A stretch of DNA of 64,000 bases, taken from Plicaturopsis crispa FD-325 SS-3. Lineage: Eukaryota; Basidiomycota; Agaricomycetes; Amylocorticiales; Amylocorticiaceae. Of this stretch, positions 43,858-55,850 are shown piece after piece. The notes beneath the pieces are model-generated. The model had not been told where the DNA came from. It saw only the letters and a list, made by a program, of their open reading frames with translations, and searched no databases. A program made the translations under genes and the position numbers. The stretch's first letter is position 1. Every line of letters starts with the position of its first letter. The stretch spans positions 406,128 through 470,127 of the forward strand of contig KN832570.1 in assembly GCA_000827205.1 (NCBI GenBank), given 5' to 3'.

Positions 43858-44288
43858 GTTTCGAGGACGTCAACTATCATTTTCTGTGCATTCGCATTCG
43901 CATTTTCGTCACCAACACGCATTGTTAAGTACCTGCTTTATAACAAAATGTCCATACGCACGCACATACTAATTATTGCAATGTACATCATTCTACACAA
44001 TACCGACGTGTTCTCGACTTTATAGCAGTCCTTCCTTGAGAGCAGACGCAGCGCGAAGCGGCTGAGGGCATGTCACCATCGGACGATGAGGCCGACATTG
44101 ATTTATTTCAAGTCAACTGACTGATTTGTTATCACAGGCCACGATCACAGGCTCCTAGGGAAGCGCTCGACGCTACGATAGGTGCTCTCGTATCTTTATC
44201 TATCGTGTGGGAGGCGCTTCGAGACTTGGATAACAGCGGAGAGCGCGTACTCTCATGACTCCCTCAACCTCCTTCCACGCCCATCGCT
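43858..44288. other. Spacer between Pro-rich ORF and amidase
   Basis: 431 bp with no coding signal; contains the upstream 3' UTR and the amidase promoter. Confidence 0.5.
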
Positions 44289-46300
44289 ATGTGGCTCCCT
44301 TGGGACTCAGGTCATCGTCGTGCTTGGTGAGTCGGAAAGCCATTTTCTCATGAGGCATGCATTTACGAGCACCATCTGCGACAGCGCTGTGAAGCAAAGA
44401 GAACGTGAGACCCGAATCACAGAGCTCGCACCCGCATTCCACGAGGCGCTCACCGAGAAGGACCGTGATGTCCTCCAGAGACCCGTCAAAGCCATAGTCT
44501 CTGGCGTGCAGAATGGAAGTATCGATCCACACGACGTTCTACTGGCCTATAGCAAGCAAGCACTAGCAGCGCATGCGGCGACGAACTGCCTCACGGAGGT
44601 TATGATCGCTGAGGCGGAATCGAAGGTTGCTCAGGGCGTCAACCGAAAGGGTCCACTCGCGGGCATGCCTGTCAGCCTGAAGGACACCGCGGGTGTGGCG
44701 GGCTGGGACTCGGCCATCGGATTCTCGGCCTGGGTGCACAAGCCGGTTAAGGAGGACTCCGCGCTGGTGCGTCTCTTGCGCGATGCAGGCGCTGTCCCAT
44801 TTGTCAAGACGAATATTCCGATCACGCTGCTGTCCTTCGAGTCCGCGTCGGACCTTTTCGGGGCTACCACGAACCCACACAAGGCGACGCACTCGCCCGG
44901 TGGCAGCAGTGGTGGTGAGGCGGCACTACTAGCGTATGGTGGATCGCGCATCGGCATTGGCACAGACGTAGCTGGCTCTGTTCGTGTCCCGGCTCATTAT
45001 TCCGGCGTGTATACGGTCAAGGCGTCGATGAACCGATTCCTCAAAACTGGTGGGGGAACGAGCATCGCGGGACAAGAAGGTGTTCCTGCGGTTTACTCCC
45101 CGATGACTAGGACCCTGGAGGACCTCGAGACGTTCTGGAAGGCTATCTTCAGCATGGAGCCCTGGAAGTATGATCACACTGTAAGCGACTCCATAGCGGA
45201 AAGGATGCAAATCATGACCTTGATGATATCACAAATAGGTGCTGCCCCTACCTTGGCGAAATATTGACCTATCAAATGCAAAAACATTGAAGTGGGGCGT
45301 CATGTGGACAGATGGTTCGTTAGGTTTCCTGCTGCTCAATAGCTTGCCAACAATAGTATACAGGTGTTGTGACGCCCTCCCCTGCATGCGAGCGTGCGTT
45401 GCGCGAGGTGGTGACTGCGCTACAAGCTCATGGCCACCAGGTTGTTGCAATGTAGGTCTGAACACCACCCTCCGATTCGAGTCCACCGTGTCTCACAGAA
45501 ACGCCAGTGACCCTCCGTCTCCCTACGAGGCACTCAAAGTCGCATCGCAGCTTCTTCTCGCCGACGCAGGCGAGTTACGGTCGCGCCCAGAGATCACGGA
45601 GACCATTGACGTTTTCGTACAGGGAAAACTGCCGTCAAACCGATGGTCAAAGGTGAATCAAATGATCCGGGTGTGCGCCAGGCCCTCTTGATGTTCAAAA
45701 CACCCCGCTGGATGAAACACCTCTACGCGTGGTACCTCCGGCATATTCGCGGGGACGAGTTGTACGCCGGCCTCATCGAGACGTGGCACGAGAAGACCGT
45801 CGCTGAGTTTTGGGCTCTCGTCGCCCAGCGTGAAGATTACCGGAAGCGCTGGTTTGACATGTGGACAGATGAAGAGCTCGACTTCGTCCTGACGGTGCCG
45901 AATGCACTTCCTGCCGTGCCGCACGGTGGTATGAAGGAGGGCTTCAAGTCATGCGGATACACGTTCTTGTTCAATCTGGTGCGCCTGTCTTTCCAAGCCT
46001 TGTTTCGAATAAGAAACGTTCCGGTCCTGACGCAAGTTTCAGCTGGATTATGCTGCCGGAGTGCTGCCCATCACTCATGTAGACCGGTCGCGCGATGCGC
46101 TGCCTCCGTCTTTCAAGGCAAAAAATGCAATCGAGGCCGGGGCATACAAAGCATACGATGTCGACGCTATGCACGGGCTACCCATTGGTGTCCAGGTGGT
46201 AGGGCGCCGGCTCGAGGAAGAAAAGGTCCTAGAGGGGATGAAAATCGTTCAGAAGATTATGGTCGAGGAGGGAAAGGGCTACAACTTGCTGAATGCATGA
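44289..46300 (+). CDS. Amidase-signature enzyme (fungal acetamidase/FAAH type) with an apparent frameshift
   Basis: Exons read 44289-44326, 44385-45180, 45239-45314, 45364-45451, 45508-45978 and 46043-46300. It starts MWLPWDSGHRRAC. The Ser-cisSer-Lys triad of the amidase signature is present: Lys in GMPVSLKDTAGVAGWDS, the cis-Ser/Ser region in HSPGGSSGGEAA and GIGTDVAGSVRVPAHYSGVY. The C-terminal part has PNALPAVPHGG and ends MHGLPIGVQVVGRRLEEEKV. Family members hydrolyse short-chain or fatty-acid amides in the cytosol. In the fifth exon the frame moves by one base near 45636-45642: before it reads IDVFVQGKLPSN, after it MVKGESNDPGVRQALLMFK. The only intron that would bridge the frames is about 36 nt, too short. 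One lost C is the simplest explanation, so this is either a recent null allele or a sequence error. Confidence 0.82.
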
Positions 46301-46640
46301 GTATGAATCATTTGCTTTGGTAAAACGCAACGGAATGGCCTCCATATGTACTTGTACCAAGCGGAGATGGTAGAGAGCGACGAAATTCAACTTTTTCTAT
46401 TTGGTTTGCGAAGTCCCCCTGATTACTACCTTCCTATTTCGGACAGATGTGCAAAGGAAGCCAAGCAAATGATTTCACCGATTCTTCTCCGCATCTCTCT
46501 AGATCTCTCTACCACCTTCCACCAACTGCATAAGCAGACGGACGGAAAACAACACGCGTACAACCTATCTTCCGGATATACGCTCGTCTCTTATCACTCC
46601 AAACCAATATCAGGCATATCCTCAAACCGGGCGAAGTGCC
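46301..46640. other. Spacer amidase - SET/MYND gene
   Basis: 340 bp without a supported gene. Promoter of the following gene expected at the right end. Confidence 0.5.
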
Positions 46641-48832
46641 ATGTCGTTTTCCAATCTAAAAAACGCAAGGCAATCCAAACAGTCGAAATCGTATGTGAAT
46701 ACACCATCCACGTCAGGAGCCAGCGTCACATCCACAGCAGCGACAGCACCCGTATCTGAAGGCTCCAAACCCGAAGAAATATCTGCTTCTGGTCTATATG
46801 CGTCTCTACCGCTGCACATTGCAATCCGCGCGACCGAGGAAACTGGACGAGGACTGTACGCAAAGCAAGCACTTAAAGCCGGTAAGTTCTGCATTTACGA
46901 ATTAACGCCGCGTATTGGGCTGATGTACTTTAGGCTCTGTACTCATCTCGACGAAGCCACATGCATCAGCACTTTCTACTTTGTATCTAGAATCCCACTG
47001 CTCCTCGTGTGCAGCGCCCGGAACTGCCACAGGACTCAAACGGTGCACACGTTGTCGGACGGTACTATACTGCAATGCTGTACGTCTTTCTGTTTTTTTG
47101 AGGTCCATGTTCGCTCCCTGAGTACTTTGCGCCAGACATGTCAAAATCTCGATTGGTCGATACATAAACACGAGTGCCAGGCACTTCAGAAATGGGCAGC
47201 AGCAGCTCCTTCCCCGGAGGTGGCAGTACCCAACGACGCAGTGAGATGCCTCGGTCGAATATGCTGGAGAAAACGCGCCAAGGGATCGGATAGTATCTGG
47301 GTAGGCTCTATCTCTGCTAAGTCAGATCTTGTGGGAGACTAAACTTTTCGAAGGCCAGAGAAATAAATGCAATGCAATCTCGTGCGTTGGTGGTGACCAG
47401 TTCATGCCTTGAGTAGTACTCATCTGCATTACAGACAGAGCATCTATCCCTGCTTCCGCGCAGCAAAAATATACGCACCTAGCTCACTCGCTAGTCCGCT
47501 ATCTTGGCCTGTCTTCACCTGAGGAGATCGCAGAATTCGGCTTTGCATCTCCTGGAGACCTCGTGGATATCATATCGCGAGTAAGTCTTTTCTGACCCAC
47601 TTACTTTGGGTGACCCTCTCTGACATTCTTCGTTAAGTTTATCACCAACTCTTTCACGCTGACCTCTCCGTCCTTGACACCCCTCGGTGTATGTGTATCC
47701 CCTCTGGTGGCATTGATCAACCATTCTTGTGACCCAAATGCCGTCCTTGTGTTTCCCCGTGCGTCGAACGACCCGTCGACACAAGAGCCACTAATGCAAG
47801 TCGTCGCCATCCGGGACATACTCCCGGGGGAGCAGGTCCGCACACTTTAGTTCGAAATGCTTGCTGTCTCTGATATCTCGTTCTTTTCCGGGACAGATCC
47901 TAACAGCATATGTCGACACAACTCTTCCACGGACGCTCAGGCAGCAGGCTCTCAAAGAAGCGCAGAACTTCACATGTGCATGTACATTATGTGCTCACCC
48001 GCCGCCCGTGGATCTGCAGGAGGTCATCTGGTGTCCAAAAACATGTGGCGGGATGTGTCCGCTGCCCACCGAAGGTATGGCCCCTACTCTCGCACCTGAT
48101 GTGATAGCGACTAATACATACATCCAGAAAATGATTTGGTTAGATGCACGAAGTGTCAGGCTGTCGTTGCCGACACGGATGCAGTCCTCGACGCACTCCG
48201 GGTTGGCCAAGAGGCACTCGACAAAGCTACATCCCTGCAAAATTCCGGTATGCCCCTCCCACGACGCGCCCTATCTCTCTACTATGCTTACTACGGCTAC
48301 TGCAGATCCAACACATGCGCACAGATTAACCTCCAAAATGATCCCGATACTGACGTCGGCACGGATCGTCCCGTCGTCGCACCCTCTACTTGGTCTGCAG
48401 CGGCTGCATCAGTATCTGCTCATCGCAACACTCTCGGACGGGTGCACGCAGGAGAGGCTCGACGAGGCCATCCAGGTAGCGAGCAAGAGCGCTGCGGGGA
48501 TATCGAGCATCCTCGCCCCGGGGCATCCTATCCGTGCCATCGAGCTCGCGGAGCTCGGAAAGCTGCTTGCCGTCGACGAGCCAGCGCCTGCCCAGCCTGG
48601 CCGCCCACAGGACTTTCCGCCGTCTGGGCCCGCCCGGCTGAAAATGGCGCTCGACACGCTTATTCGCGCGCGGGCGGAGTTGCTGATCGCGTTTGGCGGC
48701 GTGAACGAGGGTGGGCAGGTAGGGCGGGAGGTCCGCGAGAGCATAGTGGCGCTGGAGAAGGAGCTGGGTGTGTGGAAGCAGGGCATAAAGAATGCCATCG
48801 AGGACATACCCAAGCCAACGAAGAGTCGTTGA
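46641..48832 (+). CDS. SET and MYND domain lysine methyltransferase (SMYD-like)
   Basis: A multi-exon gene starting MSFSNLKNARQSKQSK. The split SET domain begins with HIAIRATEETGRGLYAKQAL and KAGSVLIS. It is interrupted by a MYND zinc finger: CSSCAAPGTATGLKRC, CRTVLYCNATCQNLDW and HKHEC. An exon giving REINAMQSHRAS leads to THLAHSLVRYLGLSSPEEIA. The catalytic SET motif VALINHSCDPNAVLVF is followed by VAIRDILPGEQILTAYVDT and a post-SET Cys cluster (FTCACTLC, then CPKTCGGMCP and CTKCQ). The C-terminal helical (TPR-like) region has LLGLQRLHQYLLIATLSDG, GHPIRAIELAELGKLLAVDE and VREVRESIVALEKELGVWKQ-type helices, ending TKSR. This is the SMYD2/3-like layout. Such enzymes methylate histone or non-histone lysines with S-adenosylmethionine; the substrate here is unknown. 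All key motifs are intact. Confidence 0.92.
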
Positions 48833-49049
48833 ATGTATCATCGCTGCCCCACTGTTGTACATGAGTTAAATGTTCCAACATCTAGTCGTGTTGCTTAACA
48901 TCGAAACTAGTACAGGAGATCGCGAGCAGCCTTGAATGGGAAGCATGTGGATATCGATATAGAGAAAGAGATGGTCAGAATGAGCCGTAAACAAGAAAGG
49001 AGTGGACAGGATATCATGACAGAAAACACACACAAGACACAGGGCGCCC

Positions 49050-50229
49050 TCACTCGCCCTTGGTCTTCCGCTCGATGACCTCGACCCACTTTCGAGGGAA
49101 CCACCCCTCCCGACCCTCGCGTGTGCGTCCTTTCCACCACTCGCTCTCGCCCTCCATACGCGGGTCGATCTCCGCGCCCGTCGTCGGATCGAGCTTCGCC
49201 ATGATCGCAACGATCTCGCCTTCCTTGAGCGCGAGCTCCGACGGCGTCGTCGGCTGGAAGGCGTACAACGCCCGTGCGAAAGTGAGCTGCGAGGGGTCGA
49301 GGGGTGGGAGGGCTGCCGCGGGCGGGGGCGCGCGTGTAGCGAGCACACGGATGAGTCGGTGCATGGCATACGGGACACCGAATATTGCAAGGAGGAAGAT
49401 GATGAGTGGCTTTTTCGAGGCCTTCGGCGGGGGTGGGCCCTGGGTCAGAGTGTCAGGACATAAAGTGAAGAATATTAAATATTGAATTTACCTGCAATGG
49501 CTTCCCCGCGACGAAATCCTTGAACTCGCCGTGCATAGGCGTAGACGACCTCCCCCTGAGCACGTCCCGCATCCATCGGACGAGGCCGAACAAACCGAGA
49601 ACACCGCCCAGCGCGTCCCTAAGCTGGCCAAACTGGTCGACCACGCCAACCATGGCAAAGAACGACGAGTGAGTGGCCATGAACGTGCTCTCGAGCATTT
49701 GCGCAACACCCGAAAAGGTTTGCACGATGGACTGGAGGAGCGCGAAGGTGTGCTGCGTCGTCGATTCGAGCGTCTGCGTGAGCGAGGGTTGGCCGTTCGG
49801 GCCCATCATGCCCATCCCAGGCATTCCACCGTACATGCCGCCCCCATACATGCCACCGCCATACCCACCCATACCGCCATATCCACCGCCATATCCACCC
49901 ATTCCCCCATAAGTCCCCATCCCACCGTACCCACCGCCCATTCCCCCATATGATCCGAGACCACCATACGACCCCATTCCGCCATATCCGCCCATCCCAC
50001 CACCAATTCCACCCAAGCCTCCGTACCCGGCTGTACCGAGACGGTTATATGGCGATGCCGTAGGTAACGCTGGCGCAGAAAGAGCAGCTGGCCGTTCGGG
50101 TACTGCTGGTGCCGAAGATGTCGAGGCCGACGGTGCTGCCGACTGCGCTGGCGCTGTTGGCATCGACGATATAGGAGCGGCAGCAGCAGCGCCTCCGGCC
50201 CTTTCCCAAGGTTTTGGCGGTGAAGGCAT
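49050..50229 (-). CDS. PEX13: Peroxisomal import protein peroxin 13
   Basis: Two exons (50229-49492, 49439-49050). It starts MPSPPKPWERAGG, the conserved N-terminus of fungal Pex13; an in-frame ATG further up (50352) is less likely. Residues about 70-150 form a Gly/Tyr/Met tract of GGYGGM-type repeats, the YG-rich region now linked to a phase-separated import gate. Then come LTQTLESTTQHTFALLQSIV, FGQLRDALGGVLGLFGLVRW, a membrane helix (KKPLIIFLLAIFGVPYAMHR) and a C-terminal SH3 domain: ARALYAFQPTTPSELALKEG, EWWKGRTREGREGWFPRKWV. The SH3 binds Pex14 and Pex5 during matrix-protein import at the peroxisomal membrane. It is convergent with the SMYD-like gene (217 bp apart). No sign of damage. Confidence 0.95.
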
Positions 50230-50597
50230 CGTCTTCGTCGTTGTCGTTGTCGACGTCGGTGAACAAGAGGTTTTGGCGTCTGAGTCTGTGATATTTCCCC
50301 TAATTGTTGCGGGGGAAGTTCCGAGTTCCGACAGAAAACATGAGCGCCACAATTAGTTCGTGAATTTCAATTTCAAGCTCTCATCTCGACTTGCTGACGC
50401 TGTCTTCAAACTGGCTGAAAGGGCGCTACTCTACAGCGAAGGGCGCGTTTGAAGCTGCATTTTAGACCGTCATATGGAGGCCTATGCTTGCCTATAAATT
50501 TCCTCAAGTCGCAGTGTCTCGCGGATGCCTCCAGTAGCATCAGCCATAGCTATCCAGTGGATTACATGGCCACCTTCAAGGCTTCAACATCTCCGAC

Positions 50598-51155
50598 TCA
50601 TTGTCCAGATAACCAGTTCTTTGGCCTCCTCCAATTCCTCAATAGCGATGTATCCGCGCGACTTTGTGGCGTTTCAACAGTGGCAGAGGTGCTTCCTGGG
50701 ACCCTTTTCTTGGGGGAGGAAAACGATTCGAGTGGGTCCCCGGCGCCTCTCTGAAATGCGGCTGGCAAAGTCACCGGCTCCATGGCTGCGCTGGACGTCG
50801 CAGGCTTTGCCTTTGTCGTCTCGAAGGCGCCTTGTCCTGCCCGACGGTCCTTCCGAATCGACGCCTGCAATCCCTCCCGTCCCGCCGTAGAGGCAGAACT
50901 GGCGGCTGGGGTTCTGCCGACACCCTCTGTTCTGCAAGTCATGGCAGTGGGTCTGTAGCGCCGGTCGTCTCGGTGCGCCTGTGACCCTCCAGTGGCGGAC
51001 GATGGCTTCTTTGGATCGGCACCGGGACGTCGCGAGACTTGTTCGCCCTTTCCTTGGACTGGCCTCCTGGCAGCTAGCGGCTGTTCTTTCTTGGCCTTGG
51101 TTCCGTCGTTGTTTCTCTCTTTGGCCTTGCTGCGCTCTACTTTTCCTTGCCTCAT
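50598..51155 (-). CDS. Possible basic low-complexity protein
   Basis: A minus-strand frame of 185 residues starting MRQGKVERSKAKERNND at the first ATG. It is rich in Lys, Arg, Ser, Pro and Ala (for example TKAKKEQPLAARR) with no hydrophobic core. No family recognised. Frames of this length and bias can occur by chance in GC-rich DNA, so coding status is doubtful. It lies upstream of PEX13 on the same strand, with its stop 369 bp before the PEX13 start. Confidence 0.25.
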   Translation of the reverse strand: MRQGKVERSKAKERNNDGTKAKKEQPLAARRPVQGKGEQVSRRPGADPKKPSSATGGSQAHRDDRRYRPTAMTCRTEGVGRTPAASSASTAGREGLQASIRKDRRAGQGAFETTKAKPATSSAAMEPVTLPAAFQRGAGDPLESFSSPKKRVPGSTSATVETPQSRADTSLLRNWRRPKNWLSGQ

Positions 51156-52775
51156 CGATGTTGCGGAGGGTCGCACCGCGTCTCGTTAGGCCACCGTCAA
51201 CTTATACCCATTTCTTGCCTACTCGTTCCTCGTCTTCCTGCGAACCTTGAAAATACGCCGACTTCAAGACAAGAATTACTATTGTGCAAGAACAGGGCCT
51301 CGGTCGCTACGGCGCTTCTCATCTGTTTTGTTCTGTTTTTGCATTTTAAGCAACTGTGGCTATGGTCGCAAACGAACGCCGTACCATATCGGACACATAT
51401 TTGGAGAGAGATAAGGCATTTCCACGAAGGCACGGCCGTCGAAGCCGTCGGTGTTTTCCCCTCGCGCTCAACGCCCTAACGCCACATAATCTGATATCTT
51501 GCTCTCGAACTTGACATCTGGTGCGTCCCTTTATTCCAACCGTGTGAAGCGTTAGCACATTTTCAGGTTTTAACCTTATGCTGGAGCATCCTCGCACATG
51601 CAGTATATGCGTGCCCTCGTCTCAGCACCCCTGCGGCATCCCGACGGCGGCCCTTCCACTCCATCCATCGTGCGCTATACTTGGTCCTCACCGCACTTTC
51701 TCCTCCTCCCTCCCCTTTGCAACGTACCCTCAGCACCGATATCACCGGTGTGACCAGGGCGGCTTCGCAGAGTTGCAAGGCTCACTTGTGAATTGGAAAT
51801 TGCCCGAACTTCGCGAGTCTGCATTCGAGTCTCGTTCACGGCTTGTTTCTCTGGTCGGTGTCCGGGCGTACGGACGATACACGCATGCTCTCGCACGGCT
51901 TGCGTTCCCTGTTCGTCCCCCGCGTGACAGACTCCGCGGTCGGCGGGCGCACCATCTCAATATACTTTGCGCCGATGTCCCGTGGGACCTATCCACGCTC
52001 TCCCGCGCACCTGGGCTTCTGTGTTGTCTCATCCCTGGCGCCTCAGCAGACTGCGTTCTCCTACCCATCGTTACGAGGTTTATTCGCCGTCAGCCGGGTC
52101 GGCCATTGACAGGCATATCAACGACACCCCGCTCAATACTTGCTCAATCGCTGCACCGGTCAGGTCCCCGCTGTTGACAGCCCGAGTTGACAGTCCGATC
52201 GTGATGCATATGGTGCACCTGCGTTTATGCTTTTGATGCACCGGTCTTGAACCGTTCGCTTTGTGGCTTGTGACCGCACAATATGGTCTTGCGGGTGCTG
52301 CATCCGGGGAGGACGCACGGCCTCCGAGCCCTTCGTGTCCCTTACCAGTGAGCGTCAAGATCAACCGTTGCGCGTCGTTAGCGGGAAACCCTTCGTCGGT
52401 GCAAGTTGCGACAAGGCGACCGACAAAGTTCTCTTCGCCGATGGAACGCTTTACGTGCGAGCTTTGCAAATATGTCGAACTGGGAAGTGGACTCGTTATA
52501 GCATAGTCCTCACTATGTATCCTAAATACAAATACATGAACAATAGAATCAGTCGTCGCTGTCATACAAACAAAAAGATAGGTCGGTCGGGTATGATAGG
52601 TAGTAGAATTCGGTACAGAACTGCAAAACCAACTAAACGAATGTAAGTAGTGGGAAGAAGACTCGAGTGTGCTGGGTTGTTCGGGATGTGTATGCGGCCT
52701 CCGTCGGGGGGCGCGATAAGGTCGTGTGGGGGGGCCTTGGCGAGGTAGTATATGTCCCGTGCGTGCGTTGCCAGC

Positions 52776-52892
52776 TCAGCACACAAACACCGCCATGTGC
52801 GACTCTCGGGGCTGCTTGCGACGCTTCTTCGCGTCGGCGCTGCTGCTAGTGGTGCTCTTGCTGTCGCCCGATGAGCTAGAGCTGCCGGACAT
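52776..52892 (-). CDS. Possible 38-residue small protein
   Basis: A minus frame starting MSGSSSSSGDSKSTTSSS, then DAKKRRKQPRES and ending HMAVFVC. The Ser-rich start followed by a compact KKRRK basic cluster is more structured than the surrounding frames. The terminal Cys is not a CaaX box, so it is not a pheromone precursor. Translation and function unknown. Confidence 0.25.
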   Translation of the reverse strand: MSGSSSSSGDSKSTTSSSADAKKRRKQPRESHMAVFVC

Positions 52893-53762
52893 GGTGGACG
52901 TCGAGTCCTATGGTTACACAACATGCATCATGAGCTAGCGGTTCGGAAGCGCAGTTCTGGTGTCAACACGTACCGATGCCCACGAGGTCGCGCTCATGTT
53001 ATCCGACGCCACCGGTTTGTGTCTGCGAAGGAACGTGGAGGATATCGCAGATACCGCTGTATGTACACCTGTGGGCCAAATTGCACTGTCAGTTTCGACA
53101 CTTCCATCGCAAGCCGCGTCTACACGCACCATTTGACGCGGAATTGGTCACTCTCGAGGCGGCGGTCATGTTTGGAGGGATGTAAGACCGTCGGTGCGGG
53201 CGCGATGGGGGGAAAAGATAAGGATACAGAACCTGCCGTGTCTGTCTCGTGGTACTTATATATGTGGGTCCAGCTGTGTTTACATACGACCGTGACTTCC
53301 TGGATGCGGCCGCGGTCGTACCGCATTCGAGCAAACTCAATCCAGGAAAGAGGAAAGAAGACGCTCGCCGGGGCTGCAAGTAACTTCCCGAGTCACACGG
53401 CCAGCCCTGTAAATAATTTGTTGCGATCCGCCACTGATTTCGATACTTATGCGACTGGAACTGCGGTCATACTAGGATAACGGATACATAAGTTTGGACA
53501 AGGTTTGGATAGGGTGGGTTAGTTTACCGGACAGGGATGAAAGCACGGAAGGGGTCGCGAGGAAATAATATTGTCCAAACAACCGCCGTGCGGTGGAGGA
53601 CGCAGGGACGTCACCTGTTGTTGATGAACTAAGACCAGGGATGCTGGTGAAGGGTATTAGTAGCCTTGGGCATACTATTGTCTAGAGACACATCGTGGAA
53701 TAATACAAGTAGGGATGTACCAGTTGACATACACAATACCGAGAAAGTCCTAGACAGCAGGG

Positions 53763-55137
53763 TCAAAATGCCATTGCTACAGGACCCAGCTCGATGTTGA
53801 TTTGCGACGACTCCCTGGATCTGTCCCGGTGGTGGTCGTACGGATTCTGGATGTCATTGTTAAAGCGAACAGAGCTGAAGGCACTGCTCCCCTTCCTGCT
53901 CGTATTCTCTTCGGACGAGATGGACAGCAGTTCCATCAGCCCGGGGCGGACATTTCGCCGGATGGGCACAGCTCCGTGCGGCGTTCGGGAGAGGTCAATT
54001 GTCCCTATGGACTCGCGTGCCTCCGGGTCGTATGACGAGCCCATGCGAACCCGCACGATCAGCAGCGTCGGTGCGATTCCCTAAACAAGTAAGGCGTCTG
54101 TCTGAGTATAAAGGTATTGATTGTCAAGGAGATGTTCCGGGCGCACATATATCTGGAGCGCAGCAGGGACAACTACGTTCTGCGCAGGATGCCCAATCGC
54201 AAAGAGCACGACAAAGACGAGCTGCACGGCGAGGAAGAGCATGCCGGACTCGATGAGCACACCCATCGCGACTCTCGTGCGGTTTCGCGTCGTGTATGAT
54301 TGTAATATCCGTGTCTGCTGCGAGATGTGCCATATTCGCCCTACGATCAACAACGTCACAAGGAAGTTGAGGCAGAGAGATAGGGCGAAAGCCGTTGTTC
54401 CGAGGGGAGCGACGGAGGCTGGTGCGAATGGTGCGGTAGGGGCCGTTTCAAACAAGATACCGAGACCAGCCATAGCGCATGCTGTAGTGTACATGATAGA
54501 TAAGCCTAGGAAAGATGCGGAGTAGTATTGTGGATACGCGCCTACGGATGCTAATGCGAGCACTACAGGTAGTGCGACAACGCTGTAACGTTCCCCCCAT
54601 AATCTCCAGCAGCGATAGATCTATGAACCGATCATCATGAGCAAAATTCATCTTCACATGCCGGCGGCTGTGATATCATGCTCACCAGTATACATTGCCC
54701 GAGAAAATCGGTAATGCTGAAGAGTACATCGTCTGCAAACAACTCAGTCGTCTCGTTGGAGATAGACACTACGCCGGGCTCCAGAATCTAAAGCTCGAGT
54801 TCTGTCAACTGTGTACCAGGACATATCGGGTTTCAGACGTACGAGCCCTTTGTATTTGTTGGAGAAGTTGAGACCAAAGTGTGCGGTACAACATGCAAAC
54901 AGCAGGCATGTTGCTATAGTCAACGCCGCGTTGATAGGTTTCCCGTTTGGCCGACCCAGGAGCACCGTCAGCGCCAGCGCGAACAACACGGTGTACATGC
55001 CTGCAGCAGGTATGCATACACGTGGAAAAACGGTCAGCTAATCGATGCCATCTAGTATCCACCCTGGAGCACGCACCGTAGATGATCGCCTCCACCACGA
55101 ACCCCAGGAAAGCGCCTTGATCTGCGGAGAACGGCAT
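53763..55137 (-). CDS. Seven-transmembrane protein of the basidiomycete hypothetical membrane family
   Basis: The start MPFSADQGAFLGFVVEAIIY at 55137 joins GMYTVLFALALTVLL (exon from 55000). Further exons give LLFACCTAHFGLNFSNKYKG, ILEPGVVSISNETTELFADD, LFSITDFLGQCILIYRCWRL, WGERYSVVALPVVLALASVG, a Thr/Ala/Gly-rich helix near FLGLSIMYTTACAMAGLGIL, FALSLCLNFLVTLLIVGRIW, RVAMGVLIESGMLFLAVQLV, VVVPAALQIYGIAPTLLIVR and a hydrophilic tail with SSEENTSRKGSS ending GPVAMAF. The loop after TM5, with IWHISQQT, and the final QIYGIAPTLLIVRV are hallmarks of a large, uncharacterised Agaricomycete 7-TM family. A receptor or transporter role is not shown. The N-terminal start fits homologues better than an alternative small exon at about 55690. 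Confidence 0.82.
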
Positions 55138-55850
55138 ATGCAGGGATGGTGAGCGTCGACACCAGGCAGCAGGGAGTGTGATGTGGGTGGGTGGGTGGGC
55201 TCGACCGACGACTTTCCCACTTAAGCCTCGATGTCGCGGACAATGAGAGCGGGCACTCGCCCTCGTACGTTGGAATGACTACTCGCAAAGGGCCCGAGCT
55301 GGCGACAGGCCAGGGCAGCGCCTCTGCGATTGGCAGCTGCCCGCATTGGAAGTTTCATAGGGCGATGGCATATGGCAGTCGCACAGTCGCGAGCTTATCG
55401 TGAGTGCCTGACTGTGAGATGGTGGCGTTCGTTTGGACACGCTCGTTATTTTGATAAGTATATCCCCTTCTACACAAGAATTGGTTCCGCTCTGCATGAG
55501 ATGCAGATAGGTATTAGTGAATGAGCATTTGGGAGGGCGCACCAGGAGAAGGTGGCAGAGACTCTTACGATGTATGATAGTCCGAAGGTACGGAAGATAC
55601 AAGTACGAGTCAGATAAGTAGCAGGCTTGAAGCTTGAAAGATGCTTGGCACGATTATGCTGAGAGCGCTTACACCGGCCGCCTCGCGAGAAGCCATCTTG
55701 ATTTCTGCCGTCCGGGGGCAGGTGGGACCTGAACTAAAAATGTATTATTTGTGTCAATAGCTTGTACAATCCAAGATAACTTCAACACTTCGTGGCAACA
55801 ACAGAACTCGAAATCCAAATAGTCCTGAGAACAAAAGGCAGAGCAAAAAT
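55138..55850. other. Spacer between 7-TM gene start and fimbrin 3' end
   Basis: 713 bp, no supported gene. A short minus frame near 55694 (MASREAAG followed by gtgtaa) could be an alternative first exon of the 7-TM gene, but would need a 0.5-kb intron. Confidence 0.45.

Larger units (their letters stand above)
50230..53762. other. 3.5-kb stretch without a recognised gene
   Basis: The longest gene-free stretch in the window. The best candidates are a Lys/Arg/Pro-rich minus frame (50598-51155) and a 38-residue minus frame (52776-52892), listed separately. Several overlapping frames at 51.5-52.5 kb on both strands show no motif, splice pattern or conserved-looking composition. A long non-coding transcript or a fast-evolving gene could be present. 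Confidence 0.5.

Noticed and set aside
45643-46060. Separate gene starting MVKGESNDPGVRQ
   Set aside because: It continues the amidase sequence without a gap in the family pattern, so it is the same gene after a frameshift.
55660-55700. Alternative first exon MASREAAG for the 7-TM gene
   Set aside because: It would need an intron of about 545 nt, ten times the local norm, while an in-frame ATG at 55137 gives the family-typical start.
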